Source: an uncultured Lachnospiraceae bacterium (GTDB taxonomy: Bacteria; Bacillota; Clostridia; Lachnospirales; Lachnospiraceae). Taken from it: a DNA stretch of 64,000 nt. Below, piece by piece: positions 46,137 to 54,763 of this stretch; the first letter of the stretch is position 1, and each line of letters starts with the position of its first letter. The position numbers and the translations under genes were made by a program. The notes under the pieces were generated by a model. It did no database searches. It was not told the origin of the DNA and saw only the letters and a list, made by a program, of their open reading frames with translations. The stretch is from positions 1 through 64,000 of the forward strand of contig CATKXY010000006.1 of NCBI GenBank assembly GCA_949840915.1. The letters are read 5' to 3'.

Positions 46137-46892
46137 TCAGTCATCTTTGGCGTCAATCAACTCATGCAGCTTGCGGATCGCCTTATCGATTCCTCCGACC
46201 TCGTCTATGATGCCGTTCTTCACGGCCTCCTCTCCCACCAGGATCGTGCCCACATCCTTTGTCAGCACTCCGGTCTCCATCATCATCTCCTCAAAACGGC
46301 TGCGGTTTACTTTACAGTGGCGGCATACAAATCCCGTGATGCGGTCCTGAATCAGTTTAAAATAATCAAAAGTCTGGGGCACTCCGATGACCGTGCCGTT
46401 CATGCGCACCGGATGGATGACCATGGTGCCCGTGGACACGATAAACGAATAATCGGTACTCACCGCTATGGGAACACCGATGGAATGACTGCCTCCCAGC
46501 ACCAGTGAGACCGTCGGCTTACTCAAAGACGCCAGCATCTCCGCGATGGCCAGCCCCGCCTCTACATCGCCTCCCATAGTATTCAGGATCACCAGCACAC
46601 CCTGAATCTCCTTACTGTCCTCAATCGCTGCAAGCTGCGGCAGCACATGCTCGTATTTGGTAGTCTTGGAATTGCCCGAGAGATTGTCGTGGCCTTCTAT
46701 CTCTCCGATGATAGACAACAGGTGGATGTCCTGATGCTCCTCGTTGTCCTTCAGAGTGATCTGTCCGAGTTTCTCTATGCGCTCATCCTGATGCTCCTCT
46801 TTTTGGACCTGTTCATCCTGCTCGTTTCCGTTCTTTTCATGATTCCGGTTGTCCTGTATATTGCCGTCGTTTTTGTCATCATTCTCCCACAT
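46137..46892 (-). CDS. tepA: ClpP-like serine protease, TepA/YmfB type
   Basis: A 251-residue ClpP-fold protein (crotonase-like). After an unusual N-terminal 45 residues rich in Asp, Glu, Asn and Gln, the core shows [17 protein letters not shown], the nucleophile region [12 protein letters not shown] and the His in [11 protein letters not shown]. TepA was described as a translocation-enhancing protein in Bacillus, where it lies next to spoIIIE; here a pseudogene separates it from ftsK. Start ATG 46892 has AGGAGG upstream. Confidence 0.88.
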   Translation of the reverse strand: MWENDDKNDGNIQDNRNHEKNGNEQDEQVQKEEHQDERIEKLGQITLKDNEEHQDIHLLSIIGEIEGHDNLSGNSKTTKYEHVLPQLAAIEDSKEIQGVLVILNTMGGDVEAGLAIAEMLASLSKPTVSLVLGGSHSIGVPIAVSTDYSFIVSTGTMVIHPVRMNGTVIGVPQTFDYFKLIQDRITGFVCRHCKVNRSRFEEMMMETGVLTKDVGTILVGEEAVKNGIIDEVGGIDKAIRKLHELIDAKDD

Positions 46893-46919
46893 ATTTTTCC
46901 GTCCTCCTGCCGATTGCTA

Positions 46920-46946
46920 AAAAGACTGTGATCTCCACAGTCTTTT
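46920..46946 (-). terminator. terminator between the GT-C-like gene and tepA
   Basis: AAAAGACTGTG and CACAGTCTTTT form an 11-bp stem with a five-base loop; on the minus strand it ends in TTTTT. It lies 50 bases after the stop of the upstream membrane-protein gene and 27 bases before tepA. Confidence 0.75.
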
Positions 46947-46996
46947 CTCCTCCACAGTATTTGAAATTTGCAGGATTTTATCCCTCGCGGACATTT

Positions 46997-48457
46997 TTAC
47001 TGAATGTCGAAATCGTCGTCGTCCGCAACCTCATAATCATAATCCAGCACCCGATGTACCTTCTTTTTGGGCAGCGGCAGCGGATTTTCAATGAATTGGA
47101 TCGCATTCGCCGTATCCGATGCATAGTCCGTGACTGACGGATTCGGATTCGACTCGGGTGTGTCTAACATGATCATCTCCATTTCATCAGGCGCTCCCAA
47201 AACATCCGGCTCATTGATCTTTGCAGCTTCCTGTTTTATCACAAACAGATCGCTTACACTGCATCCGGCCATGGCTGCACAGAATAAATATAAAAGCCCA
47301 TATCCGTCGAAATAGGTGGTATTACATATCCCAAAGCACTGCATTCCCATCAGGAGCACCGCCGCAAAGAGCCACATGCCCTTGTCTCTGATCCTGCGGC
47401 TGAACCAGAATCCGTACACTCCTATTGCCATGAGAACAGCCAGTACGGGTACATCCCAGAACACCGCACCGGAGGCCGCCGTGACCGGAATTTGAAAGTT
47501 TCCCGGCAGATACAATTCCAGCTGTCCGTTGATGGAAGCTGTCAGAGAGCCGCCGCCCAGGCTCCGGATCCCGTGCGTTCCCATATAGCCGCAAACTGCG
47601 GCCGCCAGACAGCAGAGAAATGCCAGAATTCCATTTGGTCTATACTCGGAATCTCTCACATCAGAGCAGATGACCACGGTCAGTATAAGGAAGAGCGTGA
47701 TTCCGGCCACATCAAGATAAAAGCAAAAGCCGGTCAACAGCCCGGCCGCCAGATAACGCAGCAGCGTATACAGTCTGTTCTCACGCCATGTTCTCTCCCT
47801 GTCTGATATAGAGCCGATCAAATACAGCGCCGCCCCGTAAAAGATCAAAAACAGCAAAAACGGCGTAAGTTTCTTTGTCTCCTCCAGCATATAGGGCGCA
47901 AAGCCCAGAAAAAGGATGGAAATCAACGCCGACACCGGTCCGGAAAGCCTGCGGACGCCAAAATACAGTGCCAGCGCAGCTAATATTAAAAGCAAAGACT
48001 GCAGACAAATCACCGCAGACACTTTATTGCCCATAAGCAGCATGGTCCCGTGCAGCAGATACAAGTATATTTCCGCTCCCCCGTGTGCCACCGCGGGTGA
48101 AAATCCCCCCGCAGTCACTTTGGCCATCTCAAACACTGGATCCGCCTCCACGTTCCAGACAGACATCATCCGCAAAACGGTCATACCGGCCAGACAGGCG
48201 ATCAGGAGCAGGATCTCCGCCGCCGCAAACCGTCTTCCGTCAGCCGCCGCGGGGAAAAAATTCCGTACCGTTTTGTGCAAAAGAAGAGCGATCGGTCCCA
48301 GGAGCAGGAGAACTGCCATCCCCGCCGCAAATCCGGGGAGAAAGCCAAATCCCAGATTTGTACCTGCAGACATAGCCACCAGAAATACAAAACAGCCTGT
48401 GACCAGCCCATAGAACACCCATATCAGAACTGCCGCTATATTATTTATCTTCATCAT
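46997..48457 (-). CDS. multi-pass membrane protein, GT-C glycosyltransferase-like
   Basis: A 486-residue protein with about 10-12 membrane helices in its first 400 residues. An extracellular loop early on reads SVWNVEADPVFEMAKV, in the place where GT-C (ArnT/PMT-like) enzymes carry acidic catalytic residues. A cytoplasmic tail of about 80 residues ends in a motif PLPKKKVHRVLDYDYEV and a run of Asp. Its gene overlaps by 17 bases the preceding GtrB-like gene, which would make its lipid-linked sugar donor. Transfer of a sugar to a surface polymer is inferred; the acceptor is unknown. Confidence 0.65.
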   Translation of the reverse strand: MMKINNIAAVLIWVFYGLVTGCFVFLVAMSAGTNLGFGFLPGFAAGMAVLLLLGPIALLLHKTVRNFFPAAADGRRFAAAEILLLIACLAGMTVLRMMSVWNVEADPVFEMAKVTAGGFSPAVAHGGAEIYLYLLHGTMLLMGNKVSAVICLQSLLLILAALALYFGVRRLSGPVSALISILFLGFAPYMLEETKKLTPFLLFLIFYGAALYLIGSISDRERTWRENRLYTLLRYLAAGLLTGFCFYLDVAGITLFLILTVVICSDVRDSEYRPNGILAFLCCLAAAVCGYMGTHGIRSLGGGSLTASINGQLELYLPGNFQIPVTAASGAVFWDVPVLAVLMAIGVYGFWFSRRIRDKGMWLFAAVLLMGMQCFGICNTTYFDGYGLLYLFCAAMAGCSVSDLFVIKQEAAKINEPDVLGAPDEMEMIMLDTPESNPNPSVTDYASDTANAIQFIENPLPLPKKKVHRVLDYDYEVADDDDFDIQ

Positions 48458-49412
48458 GAGTTTCTTCGTCCGTCAAAACCTTTTCAATATTGTAGCGAGG
48501 TCTTTGTTTTACTTCAATGTAGATCTTTCCGATATACTGTCCCACCAGGCCGATGGCCAGAAGCTGCACCCCGCCCAAAAACCAGATGGACAGGATCAAT
48601 GATGTCCAGCCCGCCACCACATGTCCCGTAAAATAAGAGATCAGCGCGTAAACTGCTGCCAGTAAGGACGCAAAAATGATCACCATGCCAAGTCCCAGAA
48701 TCATGCTGATGGGTTTTACGCTGAAGGAAGAAATTCCGTTGAACGCTAGAGCCAGCATTTTTTTTAACGGATATTTGGACTCCCCCGCCACCCGCTCCTT
48801 GCGGTCATAATAGACGCAGTCGGTCTGGTAGCCAATGAGAGGCATCATACCCCTGAGAAACAGATTGGTCTCCCGGTACTGGGAAAACTGCTCTACGGCA
48901 CGCTTGCTCATCAGGCGAAAATCGGCGTGATTATAGACCGTCTTCACACCCATCAGCTCCATTACCTTATAGAAGCCCTGTGCGGTGGTACGTTTGAAAA
49001 AGGTATCTGTCTTTCTTTCCTTTCTCACACCGTAGACAATATCATTACCCGCGTGGAACTTGTCCAGCATCTCCTCGATGACTGCCACATCGTCCTGAAG
49101 GTCCGCGTCGATGGAGACCGTCACATCGCTCAGATCCTTGGCAGTGATAAGCCCTGCCGTCAAAGCGAACTGATGCCCTACATTGCCTGCGAGCTTCACC
49201 CCGAAGACCTGCCCCGGATATGCCCTGTGCTCTTCCTCGATAAGCTCCCAGGTCCGGTCCCTGCTGCCGTCGTTCACAAACAAAATAAAACTGTCTTCGC
49301 TGATCTTGCTCTTTTTGACAAGGTCCGCAAGCACCTCCCGCAGCGCCTTGGACGCAATCTTTAAAACCTCTTCCTCATTGTAACAGGGTACTACTATCGC
49401 CAGTCTGTCCAT
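48441..49412 (-). CDS. GtrB/DPM1-like polyprenyl-phosphate glycosyltransferase (GT2)
   Basis: A 323-residue GT2 enzyme. The nucleotide-sugar domain starts LAIVVPCYNEEEVL, with VNDGSRDRTWELIEE, the metal-binding SIDADLQDD and the acceptor region GESKYPLKKMLALAFNGI. Two C-terminal membrane helices follow. This is the layout of GtrB/dolichol-phosphate sugar synthases, which move a sugar from UDP or GDP to undecaprenyl phosphate. The overlapping next gene encodes a GT-C-like membrane protein that could use the product. Confidence 0.9.
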   Translation of the reverse strand: MDRLAIVVPCYNEEEVLKIASKALREVLADLVKKSKISEDSFILFVNDGSRDRTWELIEEEHRAYPGQVFGVKLAGNVGHQFALTAGLITAKDLSDVTVSIDADLQDDVAVIEEMLDKFHAGNDIVYGVRKERKTDTFFKRTTAQGFYKVMELMGVKTVYNHADFRLMSKRAVEQFSQYRETNLFLRGMMPLIGYQTDCVYYDRKERVAGESKYPLKKMLALAFNGISSFSVKPISMILGLGMVIIFASLLAAVYALISYFTGHVVAGWTSLILSIWFLGGVQLLAIGLVGQYIGKIYIEVKQRPRYNIEKVLTDEETHDEDK

Positions 49413-49425
49413 ACTTACCTCCGGT

Positions 49426-50712
49426 TTATCCCTCGATTGCCTGTCTTAAATCTTCAATGATATCCTCCACATGCTCGATGCCTACGGATAGACGGATCAG
49501 ATCCGGCGCAACTCCCGCTTCCTTAAGCTGCTCATCGTTCATCTGACGATGCGTGTGGCTGGCGGGATGCAGCACACAGGTTCTGGCATCCGCCACATGC
49601 GTCACAATAGCCGCCAGCTTCAGCCTGTCCATCATCTCCTCCGCCGCTTGCCTGCCCCCCTTTAAGCCAAAGGATATCACACCGCAGCTCCCCTTAGGCA
49701 GGTATTTTTGTCCCAGCTCATAATACTGATTGCTCTTTAAACCGGGATAATTGACCCATGCAACCTGCTCATGCCGCTCTAAAAATTCTGCTACGGCCTG
49801 AGCGTTGGCGCAATGTCTCTCCATGCGAAGCGGCAATGTCTCCAACCCCACATTCAGCAGAAACGCGTTCTGCGGCGACTGAATGGAACCCAGATCCCGC
49901 ATCAGCTGCACGGTGGCCTTGGTGATATAGGCTGCCTTGCCGAATTTTTGCGTATAGGTAACCCCGTGATAGGATTCGTCAGGCGTAGTCAGACCGTAGA
50001 ATTTGTCGCCGTATGCATCCCAGTCAAAATGACCGGAGTCCACGATGGCTCCGCCCACACACATGGCATGTCCGTCCATATATTTTGTGGTGGAATGCGT
50101 CACGATATCCGCCCCAAACGCAAAAGGATTACAATTTATGGGGGTAGCGAAGGTATTGTCCACGATCAGGGGTACGCCGTGACTGTGCGCCAGACGTGCA
50201 AATTTCTCGATATCCAGCACCACCAGCGCGGGATTGGCGATAGTCTCCCCCAAGACGCATTTGGTGTTGTCGCGAAAAGCTTTCGCAAGCTCTTCCTCCG
50301 GGGCATCCGGATCCACCACCGTAGTCTCGATACCCATCTTTTTCATGGTCACGGTGAGCAGATTGAAAGTCCCCCCGTAGACAGTGGATGACATCACCAC
50401 ATGATCTCCCGCCTCACAGATATTGAACACTGCGTAATAATTGGCCGCCTGACCCGAGCTTGTGAGCATGGCGGCCACACCGCCCTCGAGCTCACAGATC
50501 TTCTGCGCCACAAAGTCATTGGTGGGATTCTGGAGTCTGGTGTAAAAATAACCGCTCTCCTCCAGATCGAACAGCCGTCCCATCTGCTCGGAAGTGTCAT
50601 ATTTGTATGTGGTACTCTGAATGATGGGCAGCACTCTGGGCTGACCGTTTACCGGCTGCCAGCCGGACTGTACACATATGGTCTCTTTCTTGAAATTCGG
50701 ATTCTGTGCCAT
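49426..50712 (-). CDS. metY: O-acetylhomoserine sulfhydrylase (MetY type)
   Basis: A 428-residue PLP enzyme of the Cys/Met metabolism family that makes homocysteine from O-acetylhomoserine and sulfide. The start KKETICVQSGWQPVNGQPR is typical of the MetY branch, and the PLP Lys is in THSTTKYMDGHAMCVGG. Length and C-terminus (RLSVGIEHVEDIIEDLRQA) are normal. ATG 50712 has GGAGG upstream. A stem-loop precedes it but no S-box-like leader is visible. Confidence 0.94.
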   Translation of the reverse strand: MAQNPNFKKETICVQSGWQPVNGQPRVLPIIQSTTYKYDTSEQMGRLFDLEESGYFYTRLQNPTNDFVAQKICELEGGVAAMLTSSGQAANYYAVFNICEAGDHVVMSSTVYGGTFNLLTVTMKKMGIETTVVDPDAPEEELAKAFRDNTKCVLGETIANPALVVLDIEKFARLAHSHGVPLIVDNTFATPINCNPFAFGADIVTHSTTKYMDGHAMCVGGAIVDSGHFDWDAYGDKFYGLTTPDESYHGVTYTQKFGKAAYITKATVQLMRDLGSIQSPQNAFLLNVGLETLPLRMERHCANAQAVAEFLERHEQVAWVNYPGLKSNQYYELGQKYLPKGSCGVISFGLKGGRQAAEEMMDRLKLAAIVTHVADARTCVLHPASHTHRQMNDEQLKEAGVAPDLIRLSVGIEHVEDIIEDLRQAIEG

Positions 50713-50743
50713 GATAACCTCCTCATATGCCTGTTTTCAGGTA

Positions 50744-50776
50744 CGGCAGGCGTCCCCTGTCCGGTGACGCCTGCCG
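50744..50776 (-). other. stem-loop between yebC and metY
   Basis: CGGCAGGCGT and ACGCCTGCCG form a perfect 10-bp stem around a 13-base loop directly after the yebC stop. On the minus strand no U-run follows, but a second small hairpin, CCTG-AAAA-CAGG, does. It may be a weak terminator or an mRNA-stabilising element. Confidence 0.45.
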
Positions 50777-50786
50777 CATCGTATTT

Positions 50787-51515
50787 TTACTCGTCCCAGT
50801 TGTGATATACTGCCTGCACATCATCATCCTCGTCCAGAATGTCCAATGTCTTCTGCAGATTCTTTACGGCAGTCTCATCGGTGAGCTCCACATAATTCTG
50901 CGGGATCATGGTAACCTCCGCGCTGAGCATGGGAACGCCCGCCTCCTCCAAAGCCTTGCGGACCTCCTCGAAGGAATCAGGGTCCGTAAGCACCTCATAA
51001 CTGTCTTCCTCCTCAGAGAAATCCTCCGCTCCGGCGTCGAGCGCCGTCATCATCAGATCGTCCGCCGCCAGATCACACTCTTCTCTGTCAATGATGATCT
51101 GTCCCTTTTTGTCAAACATAAAGGACACGCAGCCGGGAGTGCCGATATTTCCCTGCCCCTTGGTAAAGGCGCTTCTCACATTCGCCGCAGTGCGGTTTTT
51201 ATTGTCCGTCAGCGCATCCACAATGATGGCGATGCCGTTAGGGCCATATCCCTCATAGGTCACATACTCATAGTTTACATTTCCCACATCACCCGCAGCC
51301 TTCTTGATTCCGCGTTCGATGGTATCGTTGGGCATATTGTTGGCTTTCGCCTTGGCGATCACGGTAGCCAGCTTGAAATTGTTGCTCGGATCAGGCCCGC
51401 CCTCCTTCACGGCAACGGCGATCTCACGCCCGATAATCGTAAAAATCTTGCCCTTCGCCGCATCGTTCTTTTCTTTTTTATGCTTGATATTCGCAAATTT
51501 AGAATGTCCTGACAT
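50787..51515 (-). CDS. yebC: YebC/PmpR/TACO1-family protein
   Basis: A 242-residue protein with the diagnostic start [20 protein letters not shown] and central [19 protein letters not shown]. Members have been described as transcriptional regulators and, more recently, as translation factors that help at difficult stretches. ATG 51515 has AAGGAG upstream; a candidate promoter overlaps the end of the preceding gene. Confidence 0.95.
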   Translation of the reverse strand: MSGHSKFANIKHKKEKNDAAKGKIFTIIGREIAVAVKEGGPDPSNNFKLATVIAKAKANNMPNDTIERGIKKAAGDVGNVNYEYVTYEGYGPNGIAIIVDALTDNKNRTAANVRSAFTKGQGNIGTPGCVSFMFDKKGQIIIDREECDLAADDLMMTALDAGAEDFSEEEDSYEVLTDPDSFEEVRKALEEAGVPMLSAEVTMIPQNYVELTDETAVKNLQKTLDILDEDDDVQAVYHNWDE

Positions 51516-51578
51516 CTCTGTTCTCCTTTATCTTCCCGCCGGTCATACTGTCCAGGCATCCCGGCGCGCACTTCTCAT

Positions 51579-51607
51579 ATCATACCATTATTTTCCGTTT
51601 TCTTCAA
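51579..51607 (-). promoter_or_regulatory. candidate promoter of yebC
   Basis: The minus strand has TTGAAG (51607-51602), 17 bases, then TATGAT (51584-51579), overlapping the last codons of the CNNM/CBS gene. Start of transcription near 51572 would give a leader of about 57 bases. Confidence 0.5.
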
Positions 51608-53006
51608 TAGCCGATTGTGCTGCGCCCTCATCCTCCCCGCCGCTCCCGGTCTGCTCCGGGAGCTTGGTCACCAGCACGCTCTGAATCATCTTGTTCTCCA
51701 CTGACAGTATCTTGAAATTATATCCCTGATAATCCACGTCGAACTCCTCTCCCTCCTCCGGGATATGGTCCAGCCGGTAGATCATAAATCCGTTCAGTGT
51801 CTCGAACTCCTCACTGTGAAAATCAATACCGAAGCGCTCCGTCAAATCCTCCAGCGGCGTTTTGCCCTCCATCACATACTCATCATTGCCTTTATCCTCA
51901 ATGTATTCCGTGTCCTCGTCATACTCGTCCAGAATATTGCCCACAATCTCCTCCAGGATGTCCTCCATGGCTACCAGTCCGTCCGTCTGTCCATACTCGT
52001 CCACCACGATCACCATCTGAAGCTTTCGGGACTGCATCTCCTCAAAGAGCTCGTCAATATTCTTGGTCTGGGGCACGAAATATGCTTCCCGAAGAAGCCC
52101 GTCCAGATCCTTGATACAGCCGTCCACCGAAGCATCCCTTCTGTGATACCGCATGGCATCCTTCAGATGCAATACGCCGATAATGTGGTCGATATTCTCC
52201 TCATAAACGGGATAACGGCTGTTTGTCCCCGCCAGCATAAAGTCTACCGCATCTTTCAGATGCATATTGCCGTCAATGGCCACCACATTGCTCCTGTTGG
52301 TCATAATGTCCTGGGCTTCCTTGTCCCCGTAGGCAAAGATATTGGATATCATCTCCGCCTCGCTGTCCTCAATCACGCCCTGCTCGAAGCCCTCCTGCAC
52401 CATATTGATGATCTCTTCCTCGGTGACATCGTTTTCATTGCCGTCACTGCGCACGCCAAACAAAAACAGGATCCCCTTCGCTGTGACACTCACGAGCCCG
52501 GTGAAAGGCGCAAACAGCTTCATCAGCACCCAGACCGGACCTACACAGGCGTAGGCCCATCTCTCAGGGCTTCTCGCCGCCAGCCGCTTGGACATCAGCA
52601 CGCCGAAAGTCAAAAATATGTAGAGCAGCGCCAGCGCGGAAAGCACCCCCGCAAGCGCACTGAATGCAAGTGCAAGAATGCCTCCCGGCACACTTAAGGA
52701 TAGCATTTTCTCCTCCGCCAGTCCGCGGAACACTCGCTCAAAAAAGCTTTCCCAGAGTGTCAGATACACCGCACCCGCAACCACATGGATCAGACTTGTG
52801 GCAAGCTGCAGCGTATTTACATAACGGTCAGGATCGGCGATGATCTGGAGCAGCTGTCTGCTCTTTACATCCTTCTCCTCCCCGGCACGTCTGTCGAGCT
52901 CCTTTTCATTTAAATTTGAGACAGCGGCATCAAAGCCATAGAAAAAAATGTCCAGCAATAACAATACGAAAAAAATAATACCGGCCATGGGCCCAGCGTC
53001 TTCCAT
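51588..53006 (-). CDS. CNNM/CBS-domain (hemolysin C-like) membrane protein
   Basis: A 472-residue protein: an N-terminal CNNM membrane domain (about 1-190) with FYGFDAAVSNLNEKELDRRA, a pair of CBS domains (about 200-330, with IMTNRSNVVAIDGNMHLKDA and MVIVVDEYGQTDGLV), and a CorC/HlyC C-terminal domain (after 350). Relatives are implicated in magnesium export or resistance; the hemolysin name is historical. ATG 53006 has AAAGGAG eleven bases upstream and a promoter at 53073-53102. An in-frame ATG at 53045 is an alternative. Confidence 0.92.
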   Translation of the reverse strand: MEDAGPMAGIIFFVLLLLDIFFYGFDAAVSNLNEKELDRRAGEEKDVKSRQLLQIIADPDRYVNTLQLATSLIHVVAGAVYLTLWESFFERVFRGLAEEKMLSLSVPGGILALAFSALAGVLSALALLYIFLTFGVLMSKRLAARSPERWAYACVGPVWVLMKLFAPFTGLVSVTAKGILFLFGVRSDGNENDVTEEEIINMVQEGFEQGVIEDSEAEMISNIFAYGDKEAQDIMTNRSNVVAIDGNMHLKDAVDFMLAGTNSRYPVYEENIDHIIGVLHLKDAMRYHRRDASVDGCIKDLDGLLREAYFVPQTKNIDELFEEMQSRKLQMVIVVDEYGQTDGLVAMEDILEEIVGNILDEYDEDTEYIEDKGNDEYVMEGKTPLEDLTERFGIDFHSEEFETLNGFMIYRLDHIPEEGEEFDVDYQGYNFKILSVENKMIQSVLVTKLPEQTGSGGEDEGAAQSAIEENGK

Positions 53007-53072
53007 AGGTGAAGTTTCTCCTTTATCCTGTGTTTTCGTCTCCAAACGATTATTGATAGGACGTCAATTGAT

Positions 53073-53102
53073 ATCATATACCATCAGCACTGTTTTCGTC
53101 AA
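53073..53102 (-). promoter_or_regulatory. promoter of the CNNM/CBS gene
   Basis: The minus strand has TTGACG (53102-53097), 18 bases, then TATGAT (53078-53073). Immediately upstream a short stem, GAACCG / CGGTTC (53103-53108 with 53118-53123), may end the mazF transcript, though its U-tract is poor. Confidence 0.6.
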
Positions 53103-53132
53103 GAACCGCCGTTTTTTCGGTTCACGGTCAGC

Positions 53133-53474
53133 TTATGTATCAAGCTCCAGACTGATCATCAGCGCATGATTTACCTTTTTCATGATCTCGCCGTCCAAAT
53201 GACACACCTTATCCTTCAGGCGCTTTTTGTCAATGGTGCGCAGTTGTTCCAAAAGAACCACAGAATCCTTATCCATATCATACATATCCGCCCTAAGCTC
53301 TATATGCGTCGGCAGCTTCGCCTTGTTCATCTTTGAGGTAATCGCAGCGCAGATCACCGTCGGACTGTGACGATTGCCCACATCATTCTGGACGATCAGC
53401 ACCGGACGTATGCCGCCCTGTTCCGATCCCACCACCGGTCTCAAATCTGCGTAATACACATCGCCTCTTCTCAT
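53133..53474 (-). CDS. mazF: MazF/PemK-family endoribonuclease toxin (NdoA-like), no antitoxin gene seen
   Basis: A 113-residue mRNA interferase. The family start [30 protein letters not shown] and the central [10 protein letters not shown] are present, with the catalytic Arg in the GGIRPV segment and Thr in AAITS. It follows alr as in Bacillus, where the order is alr-ndoAI-ndoA. Here the 72 bases between alr and mazF hold no antitoxin gene. One frame is open through the gap ([20 protein letters not shown]) but has no ATG or GTG start. Confidence 0.93.
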   Translation of the reverse strand: MRRGDVYYADLRPVVGSEQGGIRPVLIVQNDVGNRHSPTVICAAITSKMNKAKLPTHIELRADMYDMDKDSVVLLEQLRTIDKKRLKDKVCHLDGEIMKKVNHALMISLELDT

Positions 53475-53546
53475 TTTCCCTCCATTCTGCCTTAATGGCC
53501 TGCAGATAGTCTTGCCCGTTTTCCTGGAGGTATTCCAAAAATTTCT

Positions 53547-54752
53547 TTATTTGTAAAATCCGTCCATATCCTGTGCCGCCACGGCCCTGCCGCCCCGATA
53601 GAAGACACGGGGTACACGCCTGCCCAGATCACAGACCAACTCATAGTTAAACCGCCCGGACAGCTCACCCAGCTCCTCCGCGGTGATACGATCCTCTCCG
53701 TCCGCGCCGATCAGCGTCACCGTATCCCCCTCAGACACCCCGGGAATATCGCTCACATCCACCATAAACTGATCCATACAGATGCGCCCCAAAACAGCCG
53801 CTCTCTTTCCGCGGATCAGCACGCTGCCCCGCCCGGACAGCGACCTGGGATAGCCGTCACCATAACCCACGGGTATGGTGGCGATACGCATATCCCGTTC
53901 CGCCGTGAATGTGCCGCCATAGCTGACACTCTGCCCCTTTCGGAGCGTCTTCACCAGAACAATGCGGCTGCGCAGAGACAACGCAGGCTCAAGGCCAAAC
54001 GGCCCGCCCGGCACCTCACTCGACGGAAGCAGGCCATACAGAGCGATTCCCGCTCTCACCATATCCAGATCAGACTCCGGAAGCGCCAGAATAGCTGCGC
54101 TGTTGGCGCAGTGACACAGCGGAATCCTGATATCATACTCTGACTGCACACGGTCCAGAAACTCTTTAAATAATGTCAGCTGTCTCCCGGCATCCGTCTG
54201 ATCCCTCTCATCCGCCCTGGCAAAATGAGTGAATATCCCTTCCAGCTCCAGACTGCCGTCCTGTATGTACTTCATCAGTTCCGTCACAAAGCCAAGCCCC
54301 TCTTCATCAGGCGCGACTCCGATACGCGCCATGCCGGTATCCACCTTTACATGAACCTTCATGGGCTTTCCCGCTCTGTCTGCCGCCTGTGAGAGCGCAG
54401 GCAGCGTCCCCCGGGCAAATACAGTGGCGCGGATATCCTCTCCCGCCATGCGTTCATACGCATAGGGAAATACGCTCCCCAGTACCAGCACAGGCTTTGT
54501 CACGCCGTTTTCCCGAAGCAGAAAAGCCTCCTCCGAAGTGGCAACCGCAAATCCCCAGACAAACTCCAAAGACTCCAGCGCCTGCGCAATGGGAATGCTG
54601 CCATGACCATAGCCGTCCGCCTTGATCACCGCAGCCATTTTTGTATTGGAACCGACCCGCTCATTCAGATATTGCGCATTGTGCAAAACAGCATCCAGGC
54701 TCACCTCCGCACATACCCGCAAATATGTTTCTAACCTCTCCTCCAAATCCAT
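53547..54752 (-). CDS. alr: alanine racemase
   Basis: A 401-residue PLP enzyme making D-alanine for peptidoglycan. The PLP Lys is in AAVIKADGYGHG and the catalytic Tyr in VSYGGTF, and PVGYGDGYPRSLSGRG is the usual C-terminal barrel region. ATG 54752 has GAGGT eight bases upstream. An ATG at 54767 overlaps the nnr stop but has no ribosome binding site. Neighbours nnr and mazF match the common Firmicute order. Confidence 0.96.
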   Translation of the reverse strand: MDLEERLETYLRVCAEVSLDAVLHNAQYLNERVGSNTKMAAVIKADGYGHGSIPIAQALESLEFVWGFAVATSEEAFLLRENGVTKPVLVLGSVFPYAYERMAGEDIRATVFARGTLPALSQAADRAGKPMKVHVKVDTGMARIGVAPDEEGLGFVTELMKYIQDGSLELEGIFTHFARADERDQTDAGRQLTLFKEFLDRVQSEYDIRIPLCHCANSAAILALPESDLDMVRAGIALYGLLPSSEVPGGPFGLEPALSLRSRIVLVKTLRKGQSVSYGGTFTAERDMRIATIPVGYGDGYPRSLSGRGSVLIRGKRAAVLGRICMDQFMVDVSDIPGVSEGDTVTLIGADGEDRITAEELGELSGRFNYELVCDLGRRVPRVFYRGGRAVAAQDMDGFYK

Positions 54753-54763
54753 CCGTCCGTACC

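Noticed and set aside
50713..50786. SAM riboswitch upstream of metY
   Set aside because: The gap is only 74 bases and holds one simple stem-loop plus a tiny hairpin; the four-way S-box structure and its conserved words are absent.
51588..53006. Hemolysin
   Set aside because: The name is historical; the CNNM, CBS and CorC_HlyC domains point to ion homeostasis, with no evidence of a toxin.
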